Source of the DNA: Oceanimonas marisflavi
Lineage (GTDB): Bacteria > Pseudomonadota > Gammaproteobacteria > Enterobacterales > Aeromonadaceae
Assembly (NCBI RefSeq): GCF_003049725.1
Contig: NZ_QAGM01000001.1
Span: 211,000-274,999 of the forward strand
Direction of reading: 5' to 3'
DNA: 64,000 nucleotides
This document shows, piece by piece, positions 35,153 to 45,255 of this stretch (positions are counted from its first letter, which is position 1; each line of letters starts with the position of its first letter). The notes beneath the pieces were generated by a model. It had not been told where the DNA came from and made no database searches. It was given only the letters and a program-made list of their open reading frames with translations. The position numbers and the translations under genes were made by a program.

Positions 35153-37609
35153 TTAAATCTCCTGCTTCCAGTTATGGGTGCGCAACAGGTCGGCAAAGAC
35201 GCCGGCGGCGGTTACATCGGCACCGGCACCGTAGCCACGCAGCACCAGCGGAATGGGCTGGTAATACTGGGTATAAAACGCCAGGGCGTTTTCGCCGTCC
35301 TTGACCTTGAACAGGGGATCATCGCCGTCCACGGCCTTGATCGCAACCTTGCATTTGCCATTTTCGATAACACCCACATAACGCAGCACTTGGCCCTCGC
35401 CCGCCTCGGCGGCTTTCTCGGCAAACCAGGCGTCTGCCTGCGGCAGCCGGGCCATAAAGGACTCAATGTCGCCGCTGGCGTCAAAACCCGGCGGCAGCGC
35501 CTGCTCCACCTCGATATCGTCGAGGCCGAGCTCCATGCCCGCTTCCCGGGCCAGGATCAGCAGCTTGCGGGCCACGTCCATGCCGTTCAGGTCGTCCCGC
35601 GGATCCGGCTCGGTAAAGCCGTTTTCCCGGGCGATGCGGGTGGCCTCGGCAAAGCTCATGCCTTCGTCCAGCTTGCCGAAGATGTAGGACAGGGAGCCGG
35701 ACAGAATGCCGCCAAAGGCCTTGAGCTTGTCGCCGGCACGAATGAGGTTCTGCAGGTTTTCGATCACCGGCAAACCGGCGCCCACGTTGGTTTCATACAG
35801 GAACTTGCGACGGGTTGAGCGGGCCGAACGGCGCAGCTCACGGTAGTAATCCAGGCTTGAGGTGTTGGCCTTCTTGTTGGGAGTGACCACGTGAAAGCCG
35901 GCGGCAAGAAAGTCGGCGTACTGATCGGCAATCACCTCGCTGGTGGTGCAGTCCACCAGTACGGGGTTGATCAGGTGACTGTCTTCCACCAGGCGGGTGA
36001 CCCGCTCCAGGCTGAAGCTTTCCTGGGCCTGCTCCAGACGATCACGCCAGTCGCCCAGATTGATGCCGTTCTTGTCCAGCAACATCTTGCGGGAGTTGGC
36101 GATGCCCACTACCCGAATGCCGATATCCTGGGCTTCCAGCACCGGCTGCTGACGGCGGATCTGTTCAAGCAGGGCGCCGCCCACACCGCCACAGCCCACC
36201 AGGAACACATCGATAAACTGCCGGCTGGAGAAGAAGTTCTGGTGACAGGCCTTGATCGCTTCGGTCACCTTTTCCTTGCGGATCACCGCCGAGATGGAGC
36301 GTTCGCTGGAGCCCTGAGCAATGGCCACGATATTTATGGATGCTTCCGCCAGGGAGTTGAAGAAGCGGGCAGACACCCCCCGGGCGGTGCGCATGCGATC
36401 CCCCACCAGAGAGATAATGGCCAGATCGTCGATCAGATCCAGCGGCTCCAGCAGGTTGTTCTTGAACTCCAGGGCAAATTCATTGGCGATGGCCTTTTGT
36501 ACCTTTTGCTTGTCAAAGGTGTGAATACAGAAGCTGACGCTGTATTCCGACGAGCTTTGGGTGATCAGCACTATGCTGGCACCGGCGCGGGAGATGCAGG
36601 AGAACAGCCGGCCGGCCATGCCCACCATGCCCTTCATGCCGGGACCGGAGATGTTGATCATGGTCATGCCGGCCAGATCGGAAATGCCCTTCACCTGCAG
36701 ATCGTCGTCGCTGCACTCGGGGCCAATCAGCGAGCCTTCGCCCTGAGGGTTACCGGTGTTCTTGATAAGGCAGGGAATATGGAACTGGGCGATGGGGGCG
36801 ATGGTTTTGGGGTGCAGCACCTTGGCGCCGAAATAGGACAGCTCCATGGCTTCCTTGTAGGACAGCTGGCGCAGCAGCTTGGCATCGGGCACCAGGCGCG
36901 GGTCGCAGTTGTACACACCGTCCACGTCGGTCCAGATCTCGCAGCACTCGGCGCCCACACAGGCGGCCAGCACGGCGGCGGAGTAGTCGGAGCCGTTGCG
37001 GCCGAGAATAACGGTTTCACCCTGCTCGTTGCCAGCGGTAAAACCGGGCATCAGATAAACGCAGTCGTCACGCAGGCCCTTGTCGGCAAAACGCTGGCGG
37101 GACACTTCGATATTGACCTGGGCTTCCAGCACACTGCCCTCGCCCAGCAGCATTTCCTGGGGGGAAATCACTTCCACCTGCTCGCCCCGGGCCCGCAGCA
37201 GCTCGGCCATGGTGGCAATGGACAGGGCCTCCCCCCGGCTGAGAATACGGGCCTGAATGTTGTCGGGACACTGTTGCAGCAGGCTGACGCCCTGCAACAG
37301 CCGGGTCAGCTGGTTCAGCTCCCGCTCCACCACTACCTTGAGCCCGGCGTCATCCAGACCGGCATATTTGCCCTTGAGTCCGTCGATAATGCCGTGAAAA
37401 ATCTGTTCGATTTCCTTCAGCACCGGCGCCGCTTCCAGACCGCGAATGGTCTGCTCCACCACCGCCACCAGATGATTGGTAACCCGGGCCGGGGCCGACA
37501 GCACCAGCGCCACCTGGGACTGGCGCTGGTTGTTGACCACGATATCGGCCACGGTGTCGAACCGCTCGTTATTGGCCAGCGATGTACCGCCAAATTTCAG
37601 GACTCGCAT
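35153..37609 (-). CDS. thrA: Bifunctional aspartokinase I / homoserine dehydrogenase I
   Basis: The 818-aa protein has an aspartokinase domain (start [17 protein letters not shown], about 1-290), two ACT regulatory domains (about 315-455) that sense threonine, and a homoserine dehydrogenase domain (NAD(P) motif [16 protein letters not shown] at about 470, catalytic region to the end). It carries out steps one and three of the threonine branch. Expression should be controlled by the ThrL attenuator upstream. Confidence 0.98.
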   Translation of the reverse strand: MRVLKFGGTSLANNERFDTVADIVVNNQRQSQVALVLSAPARVTNHLVAVVEQTIRGLEAAPVLKEIEQIFHGIIDGLKGKYAGLDDAGLKVVVERELNQLTRLLQGVSLLQQCPDNIQARILSRGEALSIATMAELLRARGEQVEVISPQEMLLGEGSVLEAQVNIEVSRQRFADKGLRDDCVYLMPGFTAGNEQGETVILGRNGSDYSAAVLAACVGAECCEIWTDVDGVYNCDPRLVPDAKLLRQLSYKEAMELSYFGAKVLHPKTIAPIAQFHIPCLIKNTGNPQGEGSLIGPECSDDDLQVKGISDLAGMTMINISGPGMKGMVGMAGRLFSCISRAGASIVLITQSSSEYSVSFCIHTFDKQKVQKAIANEFALEFKNNLLEPLDLIDDLAIISLVGDRMRTARGVSARFFNSLAEASINIVAIAQGSSERSISAVIRKEKVTEAIKACHQNFFSSRQFIDVFLVGCGGVGGALLEQIRRQQPVLEAQDIGIRVVGIANSRKMLLDKNGINLGDWRDRLEQAQESFSLERVTRLVEDSHLINPVLVDCTTSEVIADQYADFLAAGFHVVTPNKKANTSSLDYYRELRRSARSTRRKFLYETNVGAGLPVIENLQNLIRAGDKLKAFGGILSGSLSYIFGKLDEGMSFAEATRIARENGFTEPDPRDDLNGMDVARKLLILAREAGMELGLDDIEVEQALPPGFDASGDIESFMARLPQADAWFAEKAAEAGEGQVLRYVGVIENGKCKVAIKAVDGDDPLFKVKDGENALAFYTQYYQPIPLVLRGYGAGADVTAAGVFADLLRTHNWKQEI

Positions 37610-37631
37610 TTATTACTCCCTGTGTAAAACT

Positions 37632-37667
37632 GAAAAAGCCCGTATCTGGTTGGGACACGGGCTTTTC
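37632..37667 (-). terminator. Attenuator terminator of thrLABC
   Basis: Stem AAAAGCCCGT / ACGGGCTTTT (37634-37643 with 37657-37666), ending in a U-run on the minus strand. It lies between the thrL stop and the thrA start, the place of the thr attenuator in E. coli. Confidence 0.9.
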
Positions 37668-37695
37668 GATTCAAATTCTGTTTGTCGTCAGCGCA

Positions 37696-37767
37696 TCAGC
37701 CCGCCCCGGTGCCACCCATGGTGGTGCCGGTAATAATAATGGTGGTGGTGCGGGTAAACTGCAGCAT
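37696..37767 (-). CDS. thrL: thr operon leader peptide
   Basis: A 23-codon frame (M L Q F T R T T T I I I T G T T M G G T G A G) with eight Thr-type regulatory positions (seven clustered near the start and middle) and three consecutive Ile. It ends in GAG like the E. coli leader. When Thr- and Ile-tRNA are charged the ribosome moves fast and the terminator at 37632-37667 forms. The frame is too short for most gene finders. Confidence 0.92.
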   Translation of the reverse strand: MLQFTRTTTIIITGTTMGGTGAG

Positions 37768-37828
37768 GACGTAAAACCTGTAACAACGATTGGCATAGCA
37801 ATAACCCGGGGCCGGTGGCTTGTCAACT

Positions 37829-38527
37829 TCACTCCCGGGATTTGAGGGCCCGCTCAAGGTCCTTGCAGAGCAGGTGCAGCAGGTTCAGATCCCGCTGCGC
37901 CAGCACAGGCAACTTGTCCTTTACCCATTCAGCCAGTTTTTCCTGCTGTGAAACCCCAATTGAATCCAGTAATTGTTCTGTTTTTTGCTGTAACACGCGA
38001 AGCTGAGCGTTTTCTTGCTGAACGTCGTTTTTTTGTTCACCTTCGGGCGCCAGCCCCTGACTGAATTCCCAGGCATAGAGCATGATCGCCTGGCCCAGAT
38101 TGAGGGACGGATAGCCCACCTTGAGCGGCAGATAGCTGATGATATCGGCCTGGGCCAGATGCTCGTTGCTCAGCCCCGACTCCTCGCAGCCAAACAGCAC
38201 CGCCACCCGCTGTACCGCCTTGTTGTTGACCTGGGCAATGGCTTCCTTGGGGGTGGCATAGTGCTGGTAGCGGCCACGCCGGCGGGCAGTGGTGGCGATC
38301 ACCAGATCCATGTCGGCCAGCCCCTCGGCCAGAGTGGAGAAATGCTCGGCCTGCGCCAGTATCTCCTGGGCGCCGTGGGCCACCCACTGGGCCTGCTCCT
38401 GCTCGTGCACCCGGCTGTTGATCACCCGCATGCGCTCAAAGCCCATGGTTTTCATGGCACGGGCCGCGGCGCCGACATTTTCCGGACGGGCCGGTGACTC
38501 CAGTATGAAATACAGCTGCACGGACAT
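37829..38527 (-). CDS. yjtD: TrmH/SpoU-family RNA methyltransferase YjtD (LasT)
   Basis: The 232-aa protein is a SPOUT methyltransferase: start YFILESPARPENVGAAARAMK, and the knot motifs VLFGCEESGLSNEHL and LNLGQAIMLYAWE. A C-terminal helical extension (about 165-232) resembles TrmJ. In E. coli yjtD is the gene right before thrL, and the same place here supports the name. RNA target unproven. It overlaps the roxA stop by one base (TAATG). Confidence 0.87.
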   Translation of the reverse strand: MSVQLYFILESPARPENVGAAARAMKTMGFERMRVINSRVHEQEQAQWVAHGAQEILAQAEHFSTLAEGLADMDLVIATTARRRGRYQHYATPKEAIAQVNNKAVQRVAVLFGCEESGLSNEHLAQADIISYLPLKVGYPSLNLGQAIMLYAWEFSQGLAPEGEQKNDVQQENAQLRVLQQKTEQLLDSIGVSQQEKLAEWVKDKLPVLAQRDLNLLHLLCKDLERALKSRE

Positions 38528-39669
38528 TACTCGTCTTCCTCAAAATACCAGTAGCCCTGATTCACCAGCGGCAGCAGGCAGTCCAGCAGGTTGCGCGGGT
38601 CTTTCAGGCAGGCCACTTCCGGGCCGCAGATACGGTTTTGATCACACAGCAGGGCGATGGCGTCGGCATCGGCTTCTGCCAGCTGGTAGCGATCACCGTC
38701 CAGGTAAAACACGTCTGCGCTGCCTTCATGGTAGAAACAGCGCACACCGCCCAGGCGGTAGAGGTGGTCACCGTGATCCAGCCGCAGCACCAGCTCTTCC
38801 AGGCTGTACACCGGCTCGGCGGGTTCCAGATCCAGGTCATGCTTGGCTTCCGAGATCATTTCGCCAAACCAGTCGTTAAGGCGGGCGTCGTCGTCCAGCA
38901 GCTCGTGCATCAGGGCTTTCACCTGGGTCATCACACTGTGATCGAGACGGCCATGGGCGCTGGCGGCGCTCATGCCGGCATCGTCAAAACGCCGGGTAGT
39001 ATCCACATGGGCCAGCAGGTGATCGGCAAAGCTGGAGAACAGGTCCTTGGCGTCGGGAGCGCGAAAGCCGATGGAATAGTTCAGCGCCGGGGTTTCGGCA
39101 TACCCCTCGTGAGGGCAGCCGGGGGGAATGTAAATCATGTCGCCGGGCTGCAATACTTCATCGATCACCGCCTCAAAGTCGTCGCAGTGGCGCAGGGCGC
39201 CGTGGGCGGCGAATTCGCGCAGGCTCTGACGCTCCCCTACCCGCCAGCGACGGCTGCCGGCGCCCTGAAGAATAAAGACACCATACTGATCAATATGGGG
39301 GCCCACACCGCCCCCCGGAGTGGAAAAGCTCACCATGACGTCGTCAAAGCGCCAGCCGGGAATAAAGCGGAACAGCTCGGCCAGATCCTGCACCCCGGGG
39401 TGCCACTGGTTGACCGCCTGCACCAGCAGGGTCCAGTCGCGTTCGCCCAGGTGATCGTATGACTCGAACGGCCCGGTTTCCGCCTGCCAGCGGTCCTGCT
39501 CGCGCCATACCCGGCGGGATTCGATATGGGGTTCAAGGGCCAGACCGGCCAGCTCGTCGGGGCTCAGGGGATCGTCAAAGTCCGGCAGGGCGGCCTTGAA
39601 CAGACGCGGCCGGCGCTGCCAGTCGTGGGCCAGAAAATGGTCGATATCCAGTTTAAGAGGGCTGTGCAT
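38527..39669 (-). CDS. roxA: Ribosomal protein L16 arginine hydroxylase RoxA (YcfD)
   Basis: The 380-aa 2-oxoglutarate/Fe(II) JmjC-type oxygenase hydroxylates an Arg of ribosomal protein L16. Iron ligands are H125 and D127 in GPHIDQYG and H187 in CPHEGYA, the same positions as I recall for E. coli YcfD. The C-terminal winged-helix part is present. The start at 39669 (MHSPLKLDIDHFL) gives the usual size. A perfect 11-bp hairpin (ATTATGCCCGC, 39715-39739) lies upstream. Confidence 0.93.
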   Translation of the reverse strand: MHSPLKLDIDHFLAHDWQRRPRLFKAALPDFDDPLSPDELAGLALEPHIESRRVWREQDRWQAETGPFESYDHLGERDWTLLVQAVNQWHPGVQDLAELFRFIPGWRFDDVMVSFSTPGGGVGPHIDQYGVFILQGAGSRRWRVGERQSLREFAAHGALRHCDDFEAVIDEVLQPGDMIYIPPGCPHEGYAETPALNYSIGFRAPDAKDLFSSFADHLLAHVDTTRRFDDAGMSAASAHGRLDHSVMTQVKALMHELLDDDARLNDWFGEMISEAKHDLDLEPAEPVYSLEELVLRLDHGDHLYRLGGVRCFYHEGSADVFYLDGDRYQLAEADADAIALLCDQNRICGPEVACLKDPRNLLDCLLPLVNQGYWYFEEDE

Positions 39670-39714
39670 GAAAAACTCGCAACGGGGGCAATAATGCTTC
39701 AAGAATAGCGGCTT

Positions 39715-39739
39715 ATTATGCCCGCGGTGCGGGCATAAT
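39715..39739. promoter_or_regulatory. Perfect hairpin upstream of roxA
   Basis: Stem ATTATGCCCGC / GCGGGCATAAT with a three-base loop. It lies between the acetyltransferase gene stop and roxA. No U-run, so it is either a weak terminator or a regulator site. Confidence 0.4.
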
Positions 39740-39769
39740 CATAGGTATAAGCTATCTCGCACCTTTCGC

Positions 39770-40264
39770 TCAGAGCGAGTCAAAGGCCGGGTGGTAGGTC
39801 ACCAGGCCGGTGGGGGCCGGCGGCTTCAGCGCCAGCGCCATAAAGGCGTCGCCGGCATCGGGATAAGGGCAGGTCAGCCCTATTTCCCGCGCCGGGCGAA
39901 AGCCAAAGCGCCGGTAATAGGCCGGGTTGCCCAGCACCACTATGCCGGCCCAGTCAAAGTCGCTGGCGGCCTGAATGGCTTCGCGGATCATTTCCGAGCC
40001 CACGCCCTGGTTCTGGCAGTCGGGCCACACACTCACCGGCGCCAGTCCCAGCCAGCCGATGTCTTCGCCGTTGATCAGCACCGGACTCATGGCCAGGTGA
40101 CCAATCACCGCCCCTTCGTATTCCGCCACCTGGCTGACGCTGATGGCCCCCTGCTCACGCAGGGCCAGTACCAGATCGGCCTCATCGGGGCGGCCAAAGG
40201 CCGCGTATACCACCTCGTCGATATCGTCGCCGTCACCGGGACGCTCGGTTCTGCAGATCAGCAT
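39770..40264 (-). CDS. GNAT acetyltransferase (YhbS-like)
   Basis: The 164-aa protein is a single GNAT domain: acetyl-CoA motif region VWPDCQNQGVGSEMIREAI and the typical later motif NPAYYRRFGFRPA. It resembles YhbS of E. coli. The substrate is unknown. The gene follows pdxH by 27 bases. Confidence 0.85.
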   Translation of the reverse strand: MLICRTERPGDGDDIDEVVYAAFGRPDEADLVLALREQGAISVSQVAEYEGAVIGHLAMSPVLINGEDIGWLGLAPVSVWPDCQNQGVGSEMIREAIQAASDFDWAGIVVLGNPAYYRRFGFRPAREIGLTCPYPDAGDAFMALALKPPAPTGLVTYHPAFDSL

Positions 40265-40291
40265 GCTTGCCTCCCGGCTCGCGTTGGCAAC

Positions 40292-40927
40292 TCAGGGGGC
40301 CAGGCGGGAAATGGTCCAGCCGTCATTCTCGCGTTGGTACATAAAGCGATCGTGCAGCCGGTTGGCGCCGCCCTGCCAGAACTCCACCGACTCGAACTTC
40401 ACGCGGAAACCACCCCAGAAGCTGGGTAAGGGCACCTCACCGCTGGCGAACTTCTGCTTCATTTCCAGAAACTTGGCTTCAAGCAGGCCCCGGGCTGAAA
40501 TACGTGACGACTGTTTTGATACCCAGGCGCCAATCTGGCTGTCCTTGGGACGGCTGGAAAAATACTTCATCACCTCGGTGGCGGAAAGTTTTTCGACCCG
40601 GCCGGTGACATGCACCTGACGCTCCAGCGGGTGCCAGGGAAACAGCAGGCTGATGCGGGGATTATGATTGAGATGCGCGGCCTTGCGGCTGCCCATGTTG
40701 GTGTAAAAGACAAAGCCCTGCTCATCCACCTGCTTGAGCAGCACAATGCGCTGATAAGGCTGTCCCTGCTCGTCGACCGTGGCCACCACCATGGCGGTGG
40801 GATCGGGCAGCCCAGCGGCAATGGCCTGCTGCATCCAGGTTTCAAACAAGGCAAGGGGGGTGTCGGGCAGGTCGTTACGGCGCAGGCCGCCCTGCAGATA
40901 TTCCCGTCGGTAATCCGCCAGCTCCAT
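40292..40927 (-). CDS. pdxH: Pyridoxamine/pyridoxine 5'-phosphate oxidase
   Basis: The 211-aa FMN enzyme makes pyridoxal phosphate. FMN/PLP site patterns are seen: [44 protein letters not shown], and the C-terminal RLAP end. It is upstream of the acetyltransferase gene on the same strand. Confidence 0.95.
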   Translation of the reverse strand: MELADYRREYLQGGLRRNDLPDTPLALFETWMQQAIAAGLPDPTAMVVATVDEQGQPYQRIVLLKQVDEQGFVFYTNMGSRKAAHLNHNPRISLLFPWHPLERQVHVTGRVEKLSATEVMKYFSSRPKDSQIGAWVSKQSSRISARGLLEAKFLEMKQKFASGEVPLPSFWGGFRVKFESVEFWQGGANRLHDRFMYQRENDGWTISRLAP

Positions 40928-41004
40928 GTGTGTTGTTTCCGTCGGCTGAAAGTGGCTTCATTGTGCAAAGCCGGCCCTGGCTTGGCAAGTGTTGTTGTTG
41001 AGAC

Positions 41005-41053
41005 GTGAAGAGGAAGACGTAAGGAATGAGGGGTAAAGAGTGAGGAGTTAAAA
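41005..41053. repeat. Heptamer array, consensus GTRARGA
   Basis: Seven units of seven bases (GTGAAGA, GGAAGAC, GTAAGGA, ATGAGGG, GTAAAGA, GTGAGGA, GTTAAAA) between pdxH and the pnp terminator. Degenerate, but the 7-base period is clear. Confidence 0.65.
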
Positions 41054-41054
41054 C

Positions 41055-41086
41055 AAAAAAGCCGGAGAAGATTCTCCGGCTTTTGC
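41055..41086 (-). terminator. Terminator after pnp
   Basis: Stem GCCGGAGA / TCTCCGGC (41061-41068 with 41073-41080) with a U-run on the minus-strand transcript. Confidence 0.88.
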
Positions 41087-41100
41087 GTTAACCGAGTGGC

Positions 41101-43251
41101 TTATTCGGCGCTGTCGGTCTTGGTTTCTTCGGCAACAGCGGCCTCGGCGGCGGGCGCTTCGGCTTCTTCCGGCTTGTTGGCTTCCTTGATGGACAGGCGG
41201 ATACGGCCCTGACGGTCCACTTCCAGCACCTTGACCTTGACGGTATCACCCACTTTCAGGTGATCGGATACATTCTTCACCCGCTCTTCGGTGATCTGGG
41301 AGATGTGCACCAGACCGTCCTTGCCGGGCAGAATGTTGACGAAAGCACCAAAGTCGGCCAGACGCACCACCTGACCTTCGTAGATGGTGCCGCTTTCCAC
41401 TTCTGCGGTCAGCTGCTCGATACGACGAATGGCGGCCTTGGCGGCTTCACCGTCCACGGCGGCGATTTTCACGGTGCCGTCGTCATCCAGCTCGATGGTG
41501 GTGCCGGTTTCTTCGGTCAGGGCACGAATGGTGGCGCCACCCTTGCCGATCACGTCACGGATCTTCTCGGGGTTGATCTTGATGGTGTGAATGCGCGGGG
41601 CAAAGTCGGAAATATCGGCACGGGGCGCCTGCAGGGCCTCGTCCATCACCTTCAGAATATGCAGGCGGGCGTTGCGGGCCTGTTTCAGGGCCACTTCCAT
41701 GATCTCTTTGGTGATGCCTTCGATCTTGATGTCCATCTGCAGGGCGGTCACACCCTCGTTGGTACCGGCTACCTTGAAGTCCATGTCGCCCAGGTGATCT
41801 TCGTCACCCAGAATGTCGGACAGCACCACAAAGCCTTCTTCTTCCTTCACCAGACCCATGGCGATACCGGCCACGGACGCCTTGATGGGCACACCGGCGT
41901 CCATCAGGGCCAGGGAGGTGCCACACACGGAGGCCATGGAAGAAGAGCCGTTGGATTCGGTGATCTCGGATACCACACGCACGGTATAGGGGAATTCTTC
42001 CGCGCTCGGCATGACAGCAGCCACGCCGCGCTTGGCCAGACGGCCGTGACCGATTTCCCGGCGCTTGGGGCTGCCGACCATGCCGGTCTCACCCACGCAG
42101 TAGGGAGGGAAGTTGTAGTGCAGCATAAAGCGGTTGGCACGCTCGCCGGTGAGCTCGTCAATCAGCTGGGCGTCACGCTCGGTGCCCAGGGTCGCGGCCA
42201 CCAGCGCCTGGGTCTCGCCCCGGGTAAACAGGGAAGAGCCGTGGGCACGGGGCAGCAGGCCGGTGGCCACGTTCAGGGCGCGGATCATGTCGGGCTCACG
42301 GCCGTCGATGCGGGGCTCACCGCGGACCACACGGCCACGCACGATGGTTTTTTCCAGCTTGCCCAGCAGCTCCTGAATTTCCTTGATTTCCGCTTCCGGG
42401 GACTGCTCCAGCACGGCGGCCTGAACCCGGGCCTTGATATCGGAAATGGCATCGCGGCGGGCGGTCTTGTCGGTGATGCGGTAGGCTTCGCCCAGCTCGG
42501 CGGAAGCCAGCTCGGCCACCTTGGCCTTGAGGGCTTCGTTTTCGGTCTTGGGCTGCCAGTCCCAGGGCTGAGTGCCCACTTCGGCGGCCAGCTCGTTGAT
42601 GGCGGTAATGGCGGCCTGCATCTGCTCGTGGCCGTACATCACGGCGCCCAGCATCACGTCTTCGGGCAGCACGGAGGCTTCGGATTCCACCATCAGTACG
42701 GCACCGGCGGTACCGGCCACCACCAGATCCAGCTGGCTTTCCTTCAGCTCGGTGATGCTGGGGTTCAGTACATATTCACCGTTCATGTAACCCACACGGG
42801 CGGCACCGATGGGGCCGGCAAAGGGAATGCCGGAAATGGCCAGGGCCGCAGAGGTGCCCAGCATGGAGATGATGTCCGGGGCGATTTCCGGGTTGGCGGA
42901 CATCACAGTGGCAATGACCTGAACTTCGTTTTTGAATCCTTCGGGAAACAGCGGACGAATGGGGCGGTCGATCAGACGCGCGGTCAGTGTTTCGCCTTCG
43001 GTAGGACGGCCTTCACGCTTGAAGAAGCTGCCGGGAATACGACCGGCGGCGTAGGCCCGCTCCTGGTAGTTCACGGTCAGCGGAAAGAAGTCGCGGCTTT
43101 CGTCGGCTTCGCGCTTGCCAACCACACTCACCAGCACGGACGTATCGTCGATGCTGGCCATCACGGCGGCGGTGGCCTGGCGGGCAATCACGCCGGTTTC
43201 AAGGGTGACGGTATGCTGACCGTACTGGAAGGTCTTTACGATAGGATTCAC
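41101..43251 (-). CDS. pnp: Polyribonucleotide nucleotidyltransferase (PNPase)
   Basis: The 716-aa protein has two RNase PH-like domains, a KH domain (about 553-615, [25 protein letters not shown] region) and an S1 domain (about 622-690), then an acidic tail. It is a 3'-to-5' phosphorolytic exonuclease of the degradosome. The start is a GTG at 43251 ([13 protein letters not shown]), set by homology to the E. coli start and an AAAGGA site nine bases before. A longer open frame in front is non-coding leader. The gap to rpsO holds an inverted repeat built of heptamers. Confidence 0.95.
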   Translation of the reverse strand: MNPIVKTFQYGQHTVTLETGVIARQATAAVMASIDDTSVLVSVVGKREADESRDFFPLTVNYQERAYAAGRIPGSFFKREGRPTEGETLTARLIDRPIRPLFPEGFKNEVQVIATVMSANPEIAPDIISMLGTSAALAISGIPFAGPIGAARVGYMNGEYVLNPSITELKESQLDLVVAGTAGAVLMVESEASVLPEDVMLGAVMYGHEQMQAAITAINELAAEVGTQPWDWQPKTENEALKAKVAELASAELGEAYRITDKTARRDAISDIKARVQAAVLEQSPEAEIKEIQELLGKLEKTIVRGRVVRGEPRIDGREPDMIRALNVATGLLPRAHGSSLFTRGETQALVAATLGTERDAQLIDELTGERANRFMLHYNFPPYCVGETGMVGSPKRREIGHGRLAKRGVAAVMPSAEEFPYTVRVVSEITESNGSSSMASVCGTSLALMDAGVPIKASVAGIAMGLVKEEEGFVVLSDILGDEDHLGDMDFKVAGTNEGVTALQMDIKIEGITKEIMEVALKQARNARLHILKVMDEALQAPRADISDFAPRIHTIKINPEKIRDVIGKGGATIRALTEETGTTIELDDDGTVKIAAVDGEAAKAAIRRIEQLTAEVESGTIYEGQVVRLADFGAFVNILPGKDGLVHISQITEERVKNVSDHLKVGDTVKVKVLEVDRQGRIRLSIKEANKPEEAEAPAAEAAVAEETKTDSAE

Positions 43252-43344
43252 GTGGTAGATTCCTTTAACTGTTTGATTCTTTAATACGCCGGCACAGTAT
43301 ACTTGATTCCTGTTTAAAGGACAGAATGGCGGGAATAAAAGCGT

Positions 43345-43393
43345 GAGGGGTGAGGGGTGAGGTAAAATAAAGGCCCCTTCCCCCTCACCCCTC
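43345..43393. repeat. Inverted pair of GTGAGGG heptamer arrays in the pnp leader
   Basis: GAGGGGTGAGGGG (43345-43357) and its exact complement (43381-43393) form a 13-bp stem with a 23-base loop. The units are (GTGAGGG)n. The hairpin lies about 94 bases before the pnp start, where E. coli has the RNase III hairpin used in PNPase self-control. Confidence 0.75.
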
Positions 43394-43411
43394 CCCATTA
43401 AAAACAGGCAA

Positions 43412-43440
43412 GAAAAAAGGGAGCCGAGGCTCCCTTTTTA
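43412..43440 (-). terminator. Terminator after rpsO
   Basis: Stem AAAAAGGGAGCC / GGCTCCCTTTTT with a two-base loop and T-run on the minus strand, 19 bases after the rpsO stop. Confidence 0.85.
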
Positions 43441-43458
43441 ACAAGGCTTTGGAGTCGA

Positions 43459-43728
43459 TTAACGACGCAGGCCCAGCTTTTCGATCAGGGCACGGTAGCG
43501 CTCTACGTCTTTGCGCTTCAGGTAGTCCAGCAGGTTACGACGCTGGGATACCATGCGCAGCAGGCCGCGGCGGCTGTGGTGATCGTGGATGTGCTGCTTG
43601 AAGTGGCCCTGCAGGTGGTTGATCTGGGCGCTCAGCAGAGCTACCTGCACTTCGGGAGAGCCGGTGTCGCCTTCGCCACGGGCGAATTCGGCAACGATCT
43701 GGGCTTTGGTTTCAGCATTTAGTGACAT
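43459..43728 (-). CDS. rpsO: 30S ribosomal protein S15
   Basis: The 89-aa protein binds 16S rRNA early in 30S assembly. Start at 43728 ([24 protein letters not shown]). The core pattern [16 protein letters not shown] and the size are as in E. coli. It is between truB and pnp as in most gammaproteobacteria. Confidence 0.98.
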   Translation of the reverse strand: MSLNAETKAQIVAEFARGEGDTGSPEVQVALLSAQINHLQGHFKQHIHDHHSRRGLLRMVSQRRNLLDYLKRKDVERYRALIEKLGLRR

Positions 43729-43840
43729 TGTGTCTACTCCAAATAACATGAATGAATTCCAGCCGATCACTAATTCAGCCGGAAGGAAGCACGGCATTCT
43801 ACCAGCAACGCCGCACTTGGCAACCTGAAATGCGTGCTAA

Positions 43841-44776
43841 TTAACGCACCAGACGGCGCGGCGCCACCTTGCCGTCGTCGTCGATTTCACCGACGCCGAC
43901 AAAACGGCGGTCTTCGCCTACCGTCATGCGCACAAAGCCTTCAAGGGGCGCGCCCGACACCTGCACCGCCTGGCCGTGCAGCAGGTAACCCGCCACCAGC
44001 TCGGACAGGTTCACCTCGGGCAGGCTCTGCACCGCCGTGTCCATGGGCAGCAGCAGCGGATCCAGCTCCAGCCGGGGCGAGATATCATTGGCCTTGCAGT
44101 TGTCGAGAATGCACTGCAGCTGCTCCAGGGTCAGCATGCGATCCGCCGGGTAACCGGCCACCGCCAGCCGGCGCAGCACGGTGACGTGGGCGCCGCAACC
44201 CAGGCGCTCGCCCAGATCGTCCACTATAGTGCGAATGTAGGTGCCCTTGCTGCAGTGCACTTCCAGCTCCACCTCGTCTCCTTCAAAGCGAATGAGCTTG
44301 AGCTCAAACACCGTGATGGGCCGAGCTTCCCGGGGCACTTCAATGCCTTCCCGGGCGTACTGGTACAGGGGCTTGCCCTGGTACTTGAGCGCCGAGTACA
44401 TGGACGGAATCTGCTCAATGTCGCCGCGGAAATGATCCAGGGCTTCAATCAGCTCGCCGGCAGACACGTTCACCGGGCGGGTTTCCACCACTTCGCCGTC
44501 GGCGTCGCTGGTGTCGGTACGCTCACCCAGTTTAGCCACCACCCGGTAGCGCTTGTCGGCGTCGAGCAGGAACTGGGAAAACTTGGTGGCTTCACCCAGG
44601 CAGATCGGCAGCATGCCGGTGGCCAGCGGATCCAATGCCCCGGTGTGGCCGGCCTTGGCGGCGGCGTAGATGCGCTTGACCTGCTGCAGAGCATCGTTGG
44701 AAGTGATGCCCGCCGGCTTGTCGAGCAACAGAATGCCGTCTACCTCACGGCCGCGAAAACGTCGCTGACGGCCCAT
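43841..44776 (-). CDS. truB: tRNA pseudouridine(55) synthase
   Basis: The 311-aa enzyme makes pseudouridine 55 in the T-loop of tRNAs. The catalytic Asp is in [18 protein letters not shown]-terminal PUA-type domain follows. One base after rbfA, so it is coupled in the operon. Confidence 0.97.
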   Translation of the reverse strand: MGRQRRFRGREVDGILLLDKPAGITSNDALQQVKRIYAAAKAGHTGALDPLATGMLPICLGEATKFSQFLLDADKRYRVVAKLGERTDTSDADGEVVETRPVNVSAGELIEALDHFRGDIEQIPSMYSALKYQGKPLYQYAREGIEVPREARPITVFELKLIRFEGDEVELEVHCSKGTYIRTIVDDLGERLGCGAHVTVLRRLAVAGYPADRMLTLEQLQCILDNCKANDISPRLELDPLLLPMDTAVQSLPEVNLSELVAGYLLHGQAVQVSGAPLEGFVRMTVGEDRRFVGVGEIDDDGKVAPRRLVR

Positions 44777-44777
44777 C

Positions 44778-45182
44778 TCAGTCCTGCTCCTTCTCGTCTT
44801 CGTCGTCGCGGCCGGTGCTGCGGCGCTTGTCTTCGGCCACTGTGCTCGACACCAGGGTGGAAATGCGCATGCCTTCCACCAGGCTCTGATCGTAGGAGAA
44901 ACGTAGCTCCGGGGTGACCCGCAGGCGCATGGCCTTGGCCACCAGGCTGCGAATGTAACCGCTGGCTTCCTTCAGTACTTCCATGCCCTGCTCTACCCGC
45001 TCGGCATCGTTGTCGAGAAAGGTCACAAACACCTTGGCGTAGTTGAGGTCCCGGGACACTTCCACTCCGGAAACGGTGACCATGCCCAGACGGTCGTCTT
45101 TGATTTCCCGCTGCAGGATAACGGCAATCTCTTTTTGCAGTTCCTGCGCTACCCGGCGGGTACGGCTGAATTCTCTGGCCAT
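44778..45182 (-). CDS. rbfA: Ribosome-binding factor A
   Basis: The 134-aa KH-type protein helps mature the 5' end of 16S rRNA. Start at 45182 ([20 protein letters not shown]). Pattern [19 protein letters not shown] is typical. It has an acidic Asp/Glu-rich tail. Confidence 0.97.
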   Translation of the reverse strand: MAREFSRTRRVAQELQKEIAVILQREIKDDRLGMVTVSGVEVSRDLNYAKVFVTFLDNDAERVEQGMEVLKEASGYIRSLVAKAMRLRVTPELRFSYDQSLVEGMRISTLVSSTVAEDKRRSTGRDDEDEKEQD

Positions 45183-45255
45183 TGCTTTTTTCCAAGACAA
45201 AGGGGGCCCAGTGGCCCCCGTTGATTACTGTGTTCAGACGTGGTTAACGGCCACC

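Noticed and set aside
41260-43284. Long open frame antisense to pnp
   Set aside because: Composition is that of a complement frame (His/Gly-rich) and pnp is certain.
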